From positions 1,716,501 through 1,780,500 of the forward strand of contig JAUCMP010000026.1 in NCBI GenBank assembly GCA_030770545.1: a stretch of 64,000 nt of DNA, written 5' to 3'. Both the position numbers and the translations under genes were made by a program. The notes below the pieces were generated by a model. That model did no database searches. It saw only the letters and a program-made list of their open reading frames with translations, and was not told where the DNA came from. Below are positions 23,476 through 37,500 of this stretch, in pieces; within the stretch, counting starts at the first letter, position 1, and the number at the start of each line of letters is the position of its first letter. This stretch comes from Macropodus opercularis (lineage: Eukaryota; Chordata; Actinopteri; Anabantiformes; Osphronemidae).

Positions 23476-24110
23476 ACATTTGACTTTTGACTCATCATCA
23501 CTAGGAGTTGAGTTCGATTCTAACTCTGATGGATAAATATTGTACATTAAATTGGATTATTTATTCACAGTTGAGCTTCACTTTAAATTTCATGACCTGT
23601 CATCACCCTCATTTGAAATTAGTCAGTGAAACACGGAGTAAATATAAACGTCTGACAGCATTTTAAAAACTGTTTAACTGTTTTGCTCACTGCGCTAATT
23701 TACGAGTGATCCAATTAGATTCTGAACACAGCAGTAAAATCCTCTGGTGCCAAACTCAAACCACATCTAAACTTTTGAGCACGGCAGATTGCTGTGACAT
23801 TTCACGAGCACATTTGTGCTCCTCTGAGGATTCCAGTATTTAAAGACTCCCTGAACTCCATCCAATATTGAGCATTGTGTGGTGAACATCGCAGCCTCGA
23901 GGGGCGACCAGAGGCGCTTGTTTTTGAAGTTACACCATCAAAGAAATGCTCAGTGTACTCACTTGAAAGACATCGTACAGCGAGTGAGCATATTCTGAGG
24001 CACCGTCCCTCCGGCGCAGCAGACATTCAAACATGCACAAATAACAGCAGAAGTTTGGAAACGGGGTGAATGTCGTTATCAAGACAAACAGCAACGGCTG
24101 GATTTTCACA

Positions 24111-27100
24111 TTTATTAATAGACAAAAATGTTCTGTCGATCTTTTCTGTACATCAGTAATTACAACTTCATGAGCTATTATTGTCAAGTGTTACACATGG
24201 TTGGATCAGCGTCTATAATGCTCACTCGTCTGTACATAGAAAATATGCTGCGGAACGTAGTCACATTTTAAAAGCCTGGAGACGTTTCGCCATAAAGGAT
24301 TTTTTAAAACCATTCAACAAACGTCATTCACAATACTTTCTCAATATTTACAAAAATGAGCAACTGCTAAATTATACATATAGACAAACGTCTTCCTCTG
24401 GAGCTTTAATGCCGCTATACAAACAAAGAAACAAAGAGGGTAACGCTGCTTTTACAATGACCTTATTCTCATGCGCCAACGCTTCTAAAGAGCGTTTTAA
24501 ATACATATTAATGTGCCAGTGTTTGACAAAAGAAGAACTAGAGTTGGGCATATTTGGAGGGCGTCCATTAAATAATTGATAATTAGGTTATGAATATGTA
24601 TTTGTTGCCTTTCTATCAGTTAAGACAGACATTAAGAAGCTTAAATAAGGCCACTGTAACGTTGAAGTGTTACCCAGCGTTTGAGGCTTGGAGCAGCGCG
24701 AGCTCAGCTCTCAGGCGTCTGAAACGTCTCCCGTTGCAAACTTCCACAATCCTCAACTATTTTAAGCAACTCTGGGCCCATTTACACTCCGGCCGCTCCG
24801 AACGCTGGCGGGAGGCAGTGGCCCGGAAAAGCTGAAGTCGAACATCAGTAGAGCTGGGATGGTAAAGAGCCTCATCATCTCTAATTTGAGCCTTTATTGG
24901 AACCTCTACAGGTTCTTGAGGAGCAGTAACACACTGCTCTTGTGCCTCATGTCTTCCGATCTCCCTTCCCTATAAACTGATATGCAAACGATGCAACGCT
25001 TATGTCCACGCGCAGCAGAGGAAAAACTGTTCTTATTGAAAACTTGTAGGAAAGCGTTGCCCGTCCTACAGCTGCTTGACAATAGTTGCGTCCCGCAGGC
25101 AGCTTGAGGGAAGCTTGGAAGGGGAAGAGCAGCAGGTTTCGCCTCAGTAGTAATTTGAAGGTACCCTGTGGAGTTTACGACCATGAGCAGCGCCGCAGTT
25201 CACGGTGGGATGTGAACCTGTGAATTCTGTCAACCAACAGGTAAAAACGATCAGTTGGATCATTAAGTCATTTGGATTCCTTTCACTTCTCCAGAAAACT
25301 AATTCAGTGCTTAACAGATGCCACAAAACCAGCAGGACTGGCCGGAGAGCTGCCAACCCAGCAGCGCTGCACACGCCCACCCGGACTATGCAAAGACGTT
25401 TAATCAGCCGCGCGGGAGGACCAAGGGTGAAAGGTCTTACAAATAAAAGCTGCAGCGTTTCCCGTCACTGTGGAGAAGGAAAAACAGCCTTGAGCCGCTG
25501 ACGACAGATCAAATCACAGTATTTACAGATTACACGTAGTTTTTTAAATCATTCCTGTCAATAATGAAATTTCAAGTGAGCGACTGGCCACAAGGAAGAA
25601 AACATCACCCAGAAGGTGTTTTAAACTAATCATACGCTACAGGTAAAAACAATCATCTAATCATCTTTAGACACTGGCAGAGGCAGGATCTGCTTCTACA
25701 GGTGCACAAAGTTCTGGTATTTAGTGTCAAGCAGGAAAAGATCCCGTTTATGAGGCGCTGGGCAGGTCGGACACTTCGTCTGTGACCTTTCGGTTTCTGT
25801 GCTGTGTGTTAGCGCTGCTCCGTCGGCCCAGAGACGACCCGACGATGGCAGGCCGCGGGTTTTCATTGTACATTCATTTACAAAAACACAATCATCATTC
25901 TTGGTGGAATTATTACTACAGTACATTTAACTCAGACTTTGAACAAATTCACATAAGAGGAGAAATGAGCGCTCTGCTTTGTGTGCAGCTCAATGTTTAA
26001 ATGGTTTCTAGCCCGCGAGCATCATGACCAGTGTGTTCAGCGTCTAGAAGGGTGAAAGCAACACGTCGACCACATATCGGCTGCTGTTGACGTGACGCGA
26101 TGCTGCAGGTTGCGTTCGCTCGCCCTCTTTCCTCCACCAGTGTTTAGCTGCACATCCAATAAATCCGTGAAGGGAAACAAGTGGAATTCTTTGTTTGATA
26201 TAAACAAATTAAGTGCTCACCTTACAAGGAAGAGGAACTCAGTGGCTTCTGTGGAGCTACAGAATCATTTATCACCCAAGAACATGTTTGAATTCCAAGC
26301 AGAACCTAGAAGCGGGTCCCACAGCCCAGTGTTTAATCAAATGTCTCAAATACTCACATTACTTGCTGACGGCTGATGGTTATTTTCCACCACCGTGCGT
26401 CTGCAGAAGGGACAGAATGAGCAACGTGAACCAGCTAAACAGAGCCACAACACGACTGATGAGAAAAGTGAAGTGCTTCAACATCAGAAACGAGAGCTGA
26501 CACCTCTCGTCCTCGCTGAGTGGAGCTGTGAACGCATCAGCTCTATAATTACACGATGTCAACTTTGTTCATGCTTTCTGCTCTGACCTTTTCCCAGCGC
26601 TAAAAATGTGGCCTTTAAGCAGCCGGTGAGCGGTTCTAGTAAGCTGAACAAACACGGCGAGCTCTTTAAGGAAGCATGCGCGTTATTAGTCCTTCTATTC
26701 ATGTGTCGCTTGGAGCCTGGGGAGGAAGCTGAAGCATGTTCAGCAAATATGAACAACAGCCAAGTCAAGCCTGACACTCATGGCGGAAGGAGGAAGAAGA
26801 AGAGGCAACAAACGCAGATCCGACACCGTGGCGCCCGCAGAAAACCAAAAATTACCTGTGACATTTCAAAGCAACAGCCAGTTTTTCTTCTGTGTGTCCT
26901 TTGTTGTTTTATGGTATTTTCCCTTCTTTTTCCCCAGTGGACAAAAACAGTAATGTTTCTTCAAAATAGACCAACGATGTCAGATAAAGAGCTGGTAAAG
27001 TAGATATATAAGAAAGAAGAAATAAAAGCGGAGCAGCTTAGAACGAGCTCACACACGAAGCAGGAAACAAAAACCAGAGAAGATGCAACGAGATCGTTTC

Positions 27101-28431
27101 AAGATTTAAAGTGAGAGAAATGGGATTTGTCTTTTTCAAATCAACAGCTGAGGCCTCACAGGCTCATTTAACTGAGGTGTAAAGTAAGGAAGCAGGCGCT
27201 GACGTGTTTTACGCCGTCGTTAGCTGTGCTGTGGCTGCTGCTACAGAGCTCACGGACGAAACAATCGCCACTGAACAGGAGGTACATGTGTTGGTGATGC
27301 ACGTTGCATCTGAGGACACAGGAGGAGCAATTAGACACTATGGATTCCTTAGACAACGATCAGATGCTGAACCGCTGCCCGGCTCCCCTCACACAGATCA
27401 GCTTAATCAGCTGAGTCAATCAGAGACAGTCAGTCTATAGGAGGCTTGTTCCACATGAGCCTGAGGTACAGCACTGCCAAAAGGACAGTCGTTAAGGGCC
27501 GGAGGGGATTCTAACCAGCAGCTGCTGAGAGCCCTGGACGTGCACCTGTGTGATCCAGCTGCAACCAAAGCTGTGGCTTTCATTGCAACCGGCTGAGTAA
27601 TTAGCTGGAAAAGTTTCAATCGGCGCTGGCGTACGATCCGGCCGACAGGACGACACGTTGCTGCCAGGAACGCTGGGAAGGTGGTCGGCACCGCAGCCAA
27701 ACGGCCACAGAGGCGCAGGGAGACGAAGCGCGGCCTGATTAGACGTGTCAAGACTCTTTCAATGGACTCTGGCTGCTCGGCCAGACTCCTGCAGTGGAGC
27801 CTCATTACAGGAAGACTGAACATGCTGTTAGCTTGCTCGGAGGCCAAACCTTACAGGACTCTGGCGACACCAGCCCTCGCGCTGAGCCGGGAACATGACA
27901 GCAGGCGACAAAGGGCTGCAAATCGGTACAAGGGCTGGGAAGTTGTGGATGCGCGTGTGTGTGAGTGGTGCGTGGACATGCAGCTAAAAATGTCCAGTTT
28001 GTTCCTGCCTCCAAAAACACAATACAAAACAAAGAATAACTTAAGTAAAATGAGAACAAAGAGGGTCACAAAGTGTCTGTGTTTCTCAAAAACTACGAGA
28101 CGAGGATCGGTTCTAGCAGCAAGCCGTGGCCGCCTCGGCTCTAATGAGGCGGTGTCCACAGAATGGTTTTGTTTCTCGGGAAAGGGGTGGAGTCACGTCC
28201 GCTCGGTCTCTTCCAGGTTCCCCCTTTCTGTCAAGTTCAAAGGGGAGGGATGCCCACCGAGGCTTCAGTCTGCCGGGTGACCCTGCTCTCAGCGTTCCAG
28301 TCCTGTGCCCCAGCATGCACGGCTCCCTGCCAGAGCAGAGCTGGCCGAGTCTCTGGAGGAGGGCACCGAGGGGCGGGGGTGGGAGAGGGGTCGGGAACGC
28401 TGAGCTGGGAGCGGTGGAGACAGACGGGTGG
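24111..28431 (-). other. atrn: probable atrn 3' UTR
   Basis: On the minus strand the atrn stop at 28434-28432 is followed by long non-coding, in part AT-rich sequence. Candidate poly(A) hexamers (plus-strand TTTATT) are at 24893-24898 and 24111-24116. Mammalian ATRN messages also carry a multi-kilobase 3' UTR, so a 3.5-4.3 kb UTR is plausible, but the end is inferred. Plus-strand open frames here (for example 27681-28280) have no recognisable features. Confidence 0.35.
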
Positions 28432-28556
28432 TCAGATGCAGGTGGACGGCTGAGCAGTCGGCTGCTGTTTGCGGCTCCTCAGGCCTCCGGACTTCTCCTT
28501 GTAGCCCACACACATCTGCTGGGAGACGTCCACCAGCGCGCTGGCCACCGCCAGAC
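28432..28556 (-). CDS. atrn: atrn terminal exon: C-terminus and stop
   Basis: After TGTCTGTGCAG the exon completes glycine and reads LAVASALVDVSQQMCVGYKE, then KSGGLRSRKQQPTAQPSTCI and TGA (28434-28432). The human protein ends in the same way (YKEKSGAVRNRKQQPPAQPGTCI), so the C-terminus is complete. It lies about 11.8 kb from the gfra4 stop, facing it. Confidence 0.96.
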
Positions 28557-31500
28557 CTGCACAGACAGACATGCGATAATGAAAACGGTGTCACCTCACA
28601 GACATACGATGTCCGGCTCCGTGTTTAAGAGCTGCCATGTGAGAAATAAAAACCCGGTGACGCTGAAGCCGAGGTCACAAGCTACGACGTCCAGCAGCAG
28701 CCAGACGCACTTCATTAACGTTTATTAAACTTCCTCCCTCCACCGATGGATGCGTTTACAGCAGCTAAAGCTAAGTGACAAGGAGAGCGGATGCTGCTTG
28801 TGTAGCGTAGTCCAGATGGATGGTGGCAGGGACGGCCATTTTGGAATGAGCCAACGCGTTAACAGAGACGCTGTGAGGTCGTGCTGACGAGGAAAAGCAA
28901 CGCAGCCGAACGGGAAACTAGTTAAAAGCGCTACAACAGGAGACCGAGCAGACGTCGGGATGATAGGAACGCAGAGAACACGGCCTCAACAAAAGCTGCC
29001 TGAGGGAAAGCTGCACTGAGAGCTGACAGGACTGTGTGGTAATTAATAAAGGCCTGTGGCGTGTTGGTGGTCTGGGGACAAAAACTGTGGGAGGCAAAGA
29101 GGCTATCAAACACAGAAGAGAAAAACAGAAAAGAATCACATTTAATTCCCGTTTGAATCCTTGAAGGAGAAAGTGAAAGTAAAAAAACATTAAGGCATGT
29201 GAAGCGCACTCAGTCCTGGATCCTATCAGACGGTCGTGGAGAAAAAGATAAAGAAAATAGACGAAGGAGAGCAATTGACGGAGCAGAGGATGAAAGTAAG
29301 TAATGGGCTCAATTCTCAGTGCTATCAGAACGTCCAGGAAAGAAAGAAGAGGGTGAAAGAGGAAGAAAGGGGGAGAGCAGGGACATGCAAGGCTGCACGT
29401 TGAACCCAGTCCTCAGACACGAAGAAAGCGACGAGAAGCTCCAGGCTGAGACGACGCAGGATTCAGCAAACGCAACGAGGACGCAATTACCGCAAACAAA
29501 TGAAAGGCCATCGTCAGACCAGGTCGTGAAGGGAAAGCAGGTTTTAGCTCGGTTACAGTGAGCGTCCACTCGCTAACGTTCAGGACACCTGGCGTCTAAA
29601 CAGACGACACCTTCCATTGTGACGGCGCTTTCATTTGGAGCTTCAGTTCCAGACGCGTATGGACGCCCTGGGCGGACAACTGACGCACCACTGAATCTCA
29701 CCATCATCAGAGCTGAGACGGTTTAGCTGCCGATTTGATGTGAATGGACAAGGTTTGAAAAAAGTGATGCAGGACATGTAAAACTCTGAGCAGGAAGGAT
29801 TATCAGAAAACCAACGGGAAGCAGTGAAGTCAGGACAGAGGCTTTTTCCTAGTGTCTACAACTAAAATGGAGGCAGAGGTGGAGGACACAGACAACAACT
29901 CAGCTTCTTACCAGACTGTCCGGGAGGAGGGATGCCGCCGGTGCCTCTGGGTAACCGCACAAAGATGGAGAGCACGGCAGCTTTGTTGCCAAAGCAAGGC
30001 TCAAGGGCAATGGGCTTTGGGACCGACTGCGGAAGGAAACAGAAACAGAAGGAAGACATTTATTACACATCACAAGCTGCTCAGATCCTGGTGAACACAC
30101 GCCGCGTTCGAAGACTCGGATAACGGAGGCTTTGCTGTTACTGTTGTAGTCTGAGTCAGCAACATGCGCAGCCAACACACGACTTCGCATCCCCTGCTGA
30201 TCCGCAGGCCTAGACTGGACCCAGCTCCCAGAAACAGCCGGGAGACGCACCAACCCAACACTCCGACACCAATAGCTCCTGTTCATGAGCAGCTCATCCC
30301 CCAGTAAACACTGACCGGATCTGCTGCCGCTCGTCTCCTACAATATTCATGGGTTTACCTCGACGGAGGATATGGAGAATGTCACCACCTCGCCTGCATA
30401 CAGATAAGTTCCTATCGTTGTTCCCTGAGCCACACAGAGAACTGGGCCGTGGCTCGGTTTCACGCGTTCGGTCCGTCCCTGCATCGGACTTTATCCTGTG
30501 AAGAGTCGATCTTAATGCCCCAGGAGGCACAGACACATAAACACACTCGCATGAGACTGTAGACACACGACTCATCACAGCTTCTCTCCGTTACGCACAC
30601 GCCGGCTTACTCACGGGGACCAGGCCGGTAATGATATTCAGGCTTTGACCCATTTTACACATTTATTCTGCTCCGTCTCTGAGGCTTACCTTTCATACCG
30701 GCAGGATGCACCGGCTGTCACACAGGTAGCTGGGGAAGTGGCACAAAGACCTGGATTCCTGAGAGTGTGTAGGTTTACTGAATTCTGTTTGTTTGTTCCC
30801 ACGCACGAGGACACGTTTGTTCACCGTTTACTACGCCGTAGCATTTCTAGACAAGCCTCAATTCCAGTTTGATCTGGTCAACCACAGCTGTGAGGAAGTA
30901 AACAAACATCCGTGTGTTGACGGAAGGTCTACGTCAAAAAAGCTCAAGGTGCTACAGCTTTTGTTATACATTTATAATTACCACCTTCTATGCAAAAGGA
31001 AATAAATTAAACAAACAGCAACATTAAAATGAAAACAGCGTCTTGGAGGAAAACAATGAAAATGCTTACTCTAAGAAAACAAGATAAAAAAGGCGCCTTA
31101 AAAAGCCCAATAATCATCAGAGCAGCAGCTGCAGCATTCACTGCATCTGAAGGAAGACACCGAAGCTACGAGGCCGTTACCACCTGCTGAACGCACCGTG
31201 ACTCTGAGGGCCTCTGAGCCCGGCCCGGCCCGGCCCGGCCCGGCCCGGCCCGCTGCAGTCACAGCACCAGCACAGCGCCGCTCATTCCACAAAGCCTCAG
31301 CTCAGACATTCAGCGTGAGGTCGTCTACAGTTTCATCACATTTGAATCTAAAACACATTTTCAGTCTTGCTTTCGCTTCCCTGTGTGATAATGTTTAGTT
31401 GGCCACATGCGGCAAACGACTGACACCTAATTATATGTTTACAATATCATAATTACCGTAAACAAACGGCGCCCGACAGCATCGCACCGATGCAGGCTGG

Positions 31501-34500
31501 GAAGGCTCACATGACAAACCAGCAACAGCAGATACAGTAAAACGCCGTCCAAGACTCAAACAACCTCTGCAGCTTGACTCCTGCATGTAAAACTCAGTGG
31601 AGATAAGATAGAAGTGACCTCATTAAGCAGTGAAGGGGAGCAAACTGTCATTTCCCGATAAGACAGCTGTGCTCTCAGAATAAGGCTCGTTTCTTTCCAT
31701 TCTCAAACCTCCAGAGCCGCAAAACACGAAATTAAGGGCTAAAATACTGACGACTACTCCGAGCCAACATCGGGCTGAGCAATCTCACACTCGGCTAATT
31801 CGCCTCTTCAGACCTGTGGTAGCAGAAAAAGATGAAACAATTACTTTGGCCTTGCCGGCAGCCGTTGGAGCAGGTTCCGCCCGCTCCGGTGCACAGGTCT
31901 GTTTCGCCTCGGGCTAAATGTATTTCTCATCCAGCGTGTTTACAATTGGAGAAATGAGGGTTTCCCGTGATAACCTGAACGCATCCGTGCTCTATGTGTA
32001 AAAAACAAAAACAGCAGAGTGGCAGCTTTTAATTTCACAGCTTAGGGCTGTTGGAGGACTCGTCTGCCAAGTCCAATTTCCAGCGAAGCAGCTGCGAGCT
32101 GCTCTTAGGTTTTCTCTTGTTTACATGCTCGGTTCTCGTTTCCCTCTTCAAACGGAGGCGGGAACAGGCACAAACACACTGAGATTGGAAGAGACGCGCT
32201 GCCGACGTGACGTTTGATTCCAGCATCATTGTATTGAACGGCCATCTGTGCGAGTATAGATCCGATGGAAAACCGCGATTCCCACCAAACCGACAGGAAA
32301 CAAAAAAGCAAAAAGACAAACGTGACGAATTTATCACACACGTCCACTTTTGTCCAGCATGAAAACTGAGGGGAAAACCAGGAAGACCTTGAAAAAATTC
32401 AATTATCCCTCCTTTTAAACTCTTTGTGCCTGGGATTATTTATTTTTTTGCCTGCAACGCTGACCAAAGGAAGAGTCTGCTTCACAGGCTGCGTGTTAAT
32501 AACATTCCCCAGCACGCGGCTTTGTTTCACTCCCCCCCGGCCCAGCTCCCTCCACCAGCACCACTCTGAGTTATCTAGACCGGCCAGGCAGCGGCGAAAG
32601 GTTCTGTTAAATTACCTCCAGTAATTAGCCCGAGACGCACGCTGTGGCCGCCCGCTGCCTGCGTTCACGTCGACGTCAGCCGCAGCCGGGGACGACTTCC
32701 CTGCACCCCAGCGTGACTCACCAGATACTGGTGGGTTTGTTTGATTGGCTTCGTGTACTGGGCACCTGGGTTTTTACATTAAACTGGAAGCAGCTTCAGC
32801 TCAGTCGTCTGCTCGTCATCAGTCAGTAGATCAGTCCTCTGTGCAGCCTGGTTCCGATGGAGGTTTCTTCCATCTAAATGCTTGTTGGATTCTATATAAT
32901 CTTATATATCAGTTTATAATCTCAGCCTCTGACATGAACGCATTCATAATTCTATGCGATGTCATCGTCCATGTTGCACATAAACCGGTATTTTGAACAA
33001 CGTCACCTCTCCACCGCCTGTGAACACTAAACAAACAGCTCATCCCATCCAGGGTTTCAGGGATGCTCCACGTGAACGACCATCTTCTGGTTTCCTCAAA
33101 CCAGATCTGAGCGTCTCTCCCCCGGGAAACCGGGAGATGCTTCAGCAACACACTCGAGAAAAAACTACTCCTGCTATGGAAAATGTCACATACACCACCT
33201 CAGACGCTTTATTCATACAAACAAACCGAACTTCAAACACTAAAAGCTCAGACTTGTCGGTTGTTGGAGAAACACTTTTGCTGCGTTGCTCTTGTTACGC
33301 ATATGTATTTTACAAAGTCAAGCACTTTCAGAAATGATTGTGGCGCGTTGTCCCGCCTGCAACGGGAGGAGTCATCAGCAAAGCTGCTGCTGGGTTAAGA
33401 TAATGCTCCGCTACGGCCGGAGATAAAGCAGCACCTTCCTTTCCTTGCATCAACTCCTAATTCCTTCTCGTGCTGCAGTATCTATGAATGAAAGCAGAGT
33501 CTGAAGCATCACAAAGGTAATCGTCTGCCTGTGATGCGGGGCCGCGAGCTCCATTTGGCAGAAACCGAGTGAATATATCTCATCGGCGGAGTTTGGACTT
33601 CCCACAGAGGCTATAAACAACTTTAATGATCTTCAGCTCACTGTGCGGCACCTGGCCCACCCGTACACGCCGGCCGCAGGTCTTAATACACCACTGTAGC
33701 ATCCTGATAAAAAGCATGGAAACAAGGGGAAGAACTCGCTCCGAGTCGCTCAATTTGAGCCGGGAGGAGATAGGATGGCGCACGCTCACTGTCTGGGCCG
33801 GTGACGCCAAAGAAAACTGAGGAGTAAGATCTAAATTGGATCTCTGCTCCTGGGCTGCTCCTGCCCTGACGGAGAGGAGGAGAGCGTGCTGGCAAGAATG
33901 GAAGACAAGAACAGTCGAGGTGGGAGAAGCAAAGGTAAAGCTGAGATTGAGGAGGAGGCGGAGGCGGAAGCCGCCTCATTTCCACAGCAAGCTGCATCTT
34001 TTCTTTCTCCACAACAGCAGAGTGTGTGCACGCACGGCGACGCCCACACAAACATGGAGTATATGAAAGCACACGCACTCACAAACAAACAGGAGCAGCA
34101 GATAAGGACAAGAGAAAACCACAGACAGCTGATAGGATCAATAAAGGGTCGGTAAATTAGAGGACGGCGCTACGGTGAAGTAAGGATGTCAGACAAGGAG
34201 ACGGAGGAGAGAAGCGGAGAGAAAAGACTCAGAGGCGTGAAGGAAGCAAAGCAAACGTCACGAAGACAACATGAATAAAGCATAAGAAAAAAGAAAGTGG
34301 AGAAAAAACAAGAGAAACTAAATATTAAGTAGAAACAAGCTTCAGTGGGAAAAACGGGACAGAAAAGAGAAGATGGCAGCAAAACAAAAGATGCTCAAGA
34401 GGAACGAAGACGTGATAAGAAAGAGCTGGAGAGGAAAGATCACAGAGACAGAGGAGGAAGTGAGGAGCAGGATAAGCAGGGGAGCAGGGGTTTGATTAGC

Positions 34501-37500
34501 TCCTGAGCTTCCCCAGGGGCCGTGCAGCCCCTTGAGATGCATGGCCCCTGTCAGAGTCCGGGGCCCGGAGCCACAGCTGGGCCGCACCCATAGCTCTGCA
34601 CTGAATCTGCATTCAGAGACATCCATCACAGCGCAGTCAGTGAAGCTCAGCCATCGCCGGAGCCTTTAGAACACAACTCCAGCTAAACGTGGTGTGAGGC
34701 TGCATCTGCACCTGCTCCGGCCTCCTTCAGCGTCCCGTCGCTACCTCAGGATTCCTGCCTTTAAATCAACCACTTCAAGAGTCGATCTCTACTTTTGCTG
34801 CACTTACATTTCTTTACATTTAAAGGCTCTTGATTGAGAACCACTTTGCTTCTAGATGTGCTCTCGACATTAAGATCCCCTCAGATCTGCTGGAGGACTC
34901 CTTCTCTCCCTGCACCTTGTTGAATCCTGACAGAGCTCACAAACGCGGAGAAGACGCTTCGTGAAATGAATCTTTACCTTCATGCCAACGTTCGTATTTA
35001 TTTTTACCCTGGAATAAGAACACGTTAACGTGGAAGACAGATCTTTTAATTACGCTCTGAATCTCAACCGCATGCATTAACTCTGGGGTTAACTCAGTAA
35101 TTTAATTAGGATTCATTGCCTTCACTCATTGTGTTAGTCATGATCCAGCCCTCACACTGTCCTAGCAAGCGAACACACCCCTCATTAGATGCACTAGACC
35201 TCCCCTACGCTTCAAACTCTTCATCTTAAGTGATCTCATTTGCCGTCCTCTGCTGACTGGAAACTAATGCAACGACGTTAAAGAGTTCAGCCTCCAAAAA
35301 GACGCGCAGCAGATGGTGTGAGGAAAATCTATCACTGCAGCGTGACTGTAATCACAAACCGCAGTTGACGGGCACAAGACTGAGCTCCCACTTGAGGGAG
35401 GATGAGGGACGCCGGCGATGATGGATGAGCCTTCGCTGCTTGCGGTCCCGCGATCCAAGTAACAAAAAGTGATAGATCTCCGCGGTTCGGTGGCGACTGC
35501 CTTGAGAAAACAAAAGTTTTGTCTCACCTTGACGTTTCCTCCTATCAGGTCAGGTGGCTCCTCGTCCGTCTCCAAGGCGACGTTGATGGTGGCGAAAGGC
35601 CGACTCGCCATCTGCTGCATCTCCCTCAGCAGTTGCTAAGAAAAAGACGGGAAGAGCAAGATGAAGAGCGAAGGTCACTGACAGATGCACACAGACGTCC
35701 ACTGTCCATTATCCAACCAGCCAATCAGAGTTTTTATTTTTGCCCAGCGTAGCTTCTCTGAGCGCAGGTGCTACGTTTGAGCTGTGACACAACAAAACAA
35801 AACAGCGAGTGAAACTTCAATCTAGCAACAGGACGACTTCACGTCTTATTGCGCATCTGGAGGAAGCAGCAAACAGAAGAGATGACCTCCGTGAATCAAT
35901 CACTGCTCCTCCACCTGTTCACTGCCCATCACAGACGACTAATTTAACTGTGGTCGTTACTGGGACTCATGGCACGCGACCGAGTAACACACTTAACAAA
36001 AGGTTCTGTAAACAGGTCTGTAATGTTTTCATATCACAAACTGGATCCTGTTCCAACCTGTAGCTGTTTTGAAAGAGACTGTAAATTAGCAGAACCTTGT
36101 GAAATAAACTAAAAATGACAGATTCTGTTTCATACTGCGCCAAAGATGAAAAGAAAAGAAGCACACATACAATCTTTTTAAGTATTTATATCAATTATAT
36201 TTTGAGACCTAATTCAATTATGCAACGGTTATTTATTGTTGAAAAATAGTTATAGTTAATAGTTAATAAGTTATGTAGTGGTGTGTACTGGAAGTAGATC
36301 CTATCAGATGGTGGTTACATGCTGTAGCTGGGTGGAGGCAGCGTTTCACTCGATGTGATTTATGGACCTTGGAGAAGGAGGAGCAGAATGAGAACGAGCT
36401 GATCATGAGGAAGGAAAGAGGAGGAAAGACAAGCTGGAGAAAAGACAGAAGAGAAGAGGAAATAGGAAGAAATTGGTAAAAAGCTTGAGAAGAAGCTGTG
36501 GCGATGTGAAGAATGCAGCGGAGGAACAGAGATGAAGAGGAAGAGGAGGGAGGAAGCTGGACCACAGCAAACAGCTCGACGCTTGTGTCTGTGCAATGAA
36601 GAGAAAACGCTGGCGTTAACCGGACAACAAAAACAAAAGACACAAAAACATGCACAAGAAGAAAAGGAAGTGAAGCACGAAGCGAAGCATGATGTGTGGA
36701 AAAGACGGGGGTGTGGATCCAGAAAGGTTTGACCTATGACAGAAACGAGCTTGAACACTGCAATTTCACAGTGTGCACAGAAGTGCACAGAAATCACCCA
36801 GGTTCAGTACATGTGCGCCGACGCATGTTCATCTGGGGGCCGAGGTCTACGTGAGCCGCTCTGGACCCTGCTCTGGACCCTGCTCTGTCCCTGCTCTGTC
36901 CCTGCGATGGACCCTGCTCTGGACCCTGCTCTGGACCCTGCTCTGTCCCTGCGATGGACCCTGCTCTGGACCCTGCTCTGGACCCTGCTCTGGACCCTGC
37001 TCTGTCCCTGCTCTGGACCCTGCTCTGTCCCTGCTCTGGACCCTGCTCTGTCCCTGCTCTGGACCCTGCTCTGGACCCTGCTCTGTCCCTGCTCTGGACC
37101 CTGCTCTGGACCCTGCTCTGTCCCTGCTCTGGACCCTGCTCTGGACCCTGCTCTGTCCCTGCGATGGACCCTGCTCTGTCCCTGCTCTGTCCCTGCGATG
37201 GACCCTGCTCTGGACCCTGCTCTGTCCCTGCTCTGGACCCTGCTCTGTCCCTGCTCTGGACCCTGCTCTGTCCCTGCGATGGACCCTGCTATGGACCCTG
37301 CGATGGACCCCACCACAAACCGCGTCCCTGCTGCGACGCCTTCTAACCATACACAGGTTTACTGTCCTTCGTGCAGCGAGCCAATTCATTTACAGTAATT
37401 CATGCATGGAAGTGGACGTGGGCCTGTGTCCAAATCGCCCAACGCTCCCCTCTGTTGGAACAGCTGGGATGCGGGAGCTCAGCTCCTTCAGGGGCCACGT

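Larger units (their letters stand above)
28557..35527 (-). other. atrn introns between the last three exons
   Basis: These are introns of 1355 (28557-29911) and 5501 bases (30027-35527). They hold a purine-rich patch at 29280-29400, the (CCCGG)n run at 31219-31253 and another purine-rich patch at 34160-34480. No other coding exon or RNA gene was recognised on either strand. Confidence 0.6.

Noticed and set aside
27681..28280. 199-residue plus-strand frame in the probable atrn 3' UTR
   Set aside because: No domain, no splice context and no recognisable similarity. Runs antisense to the message.
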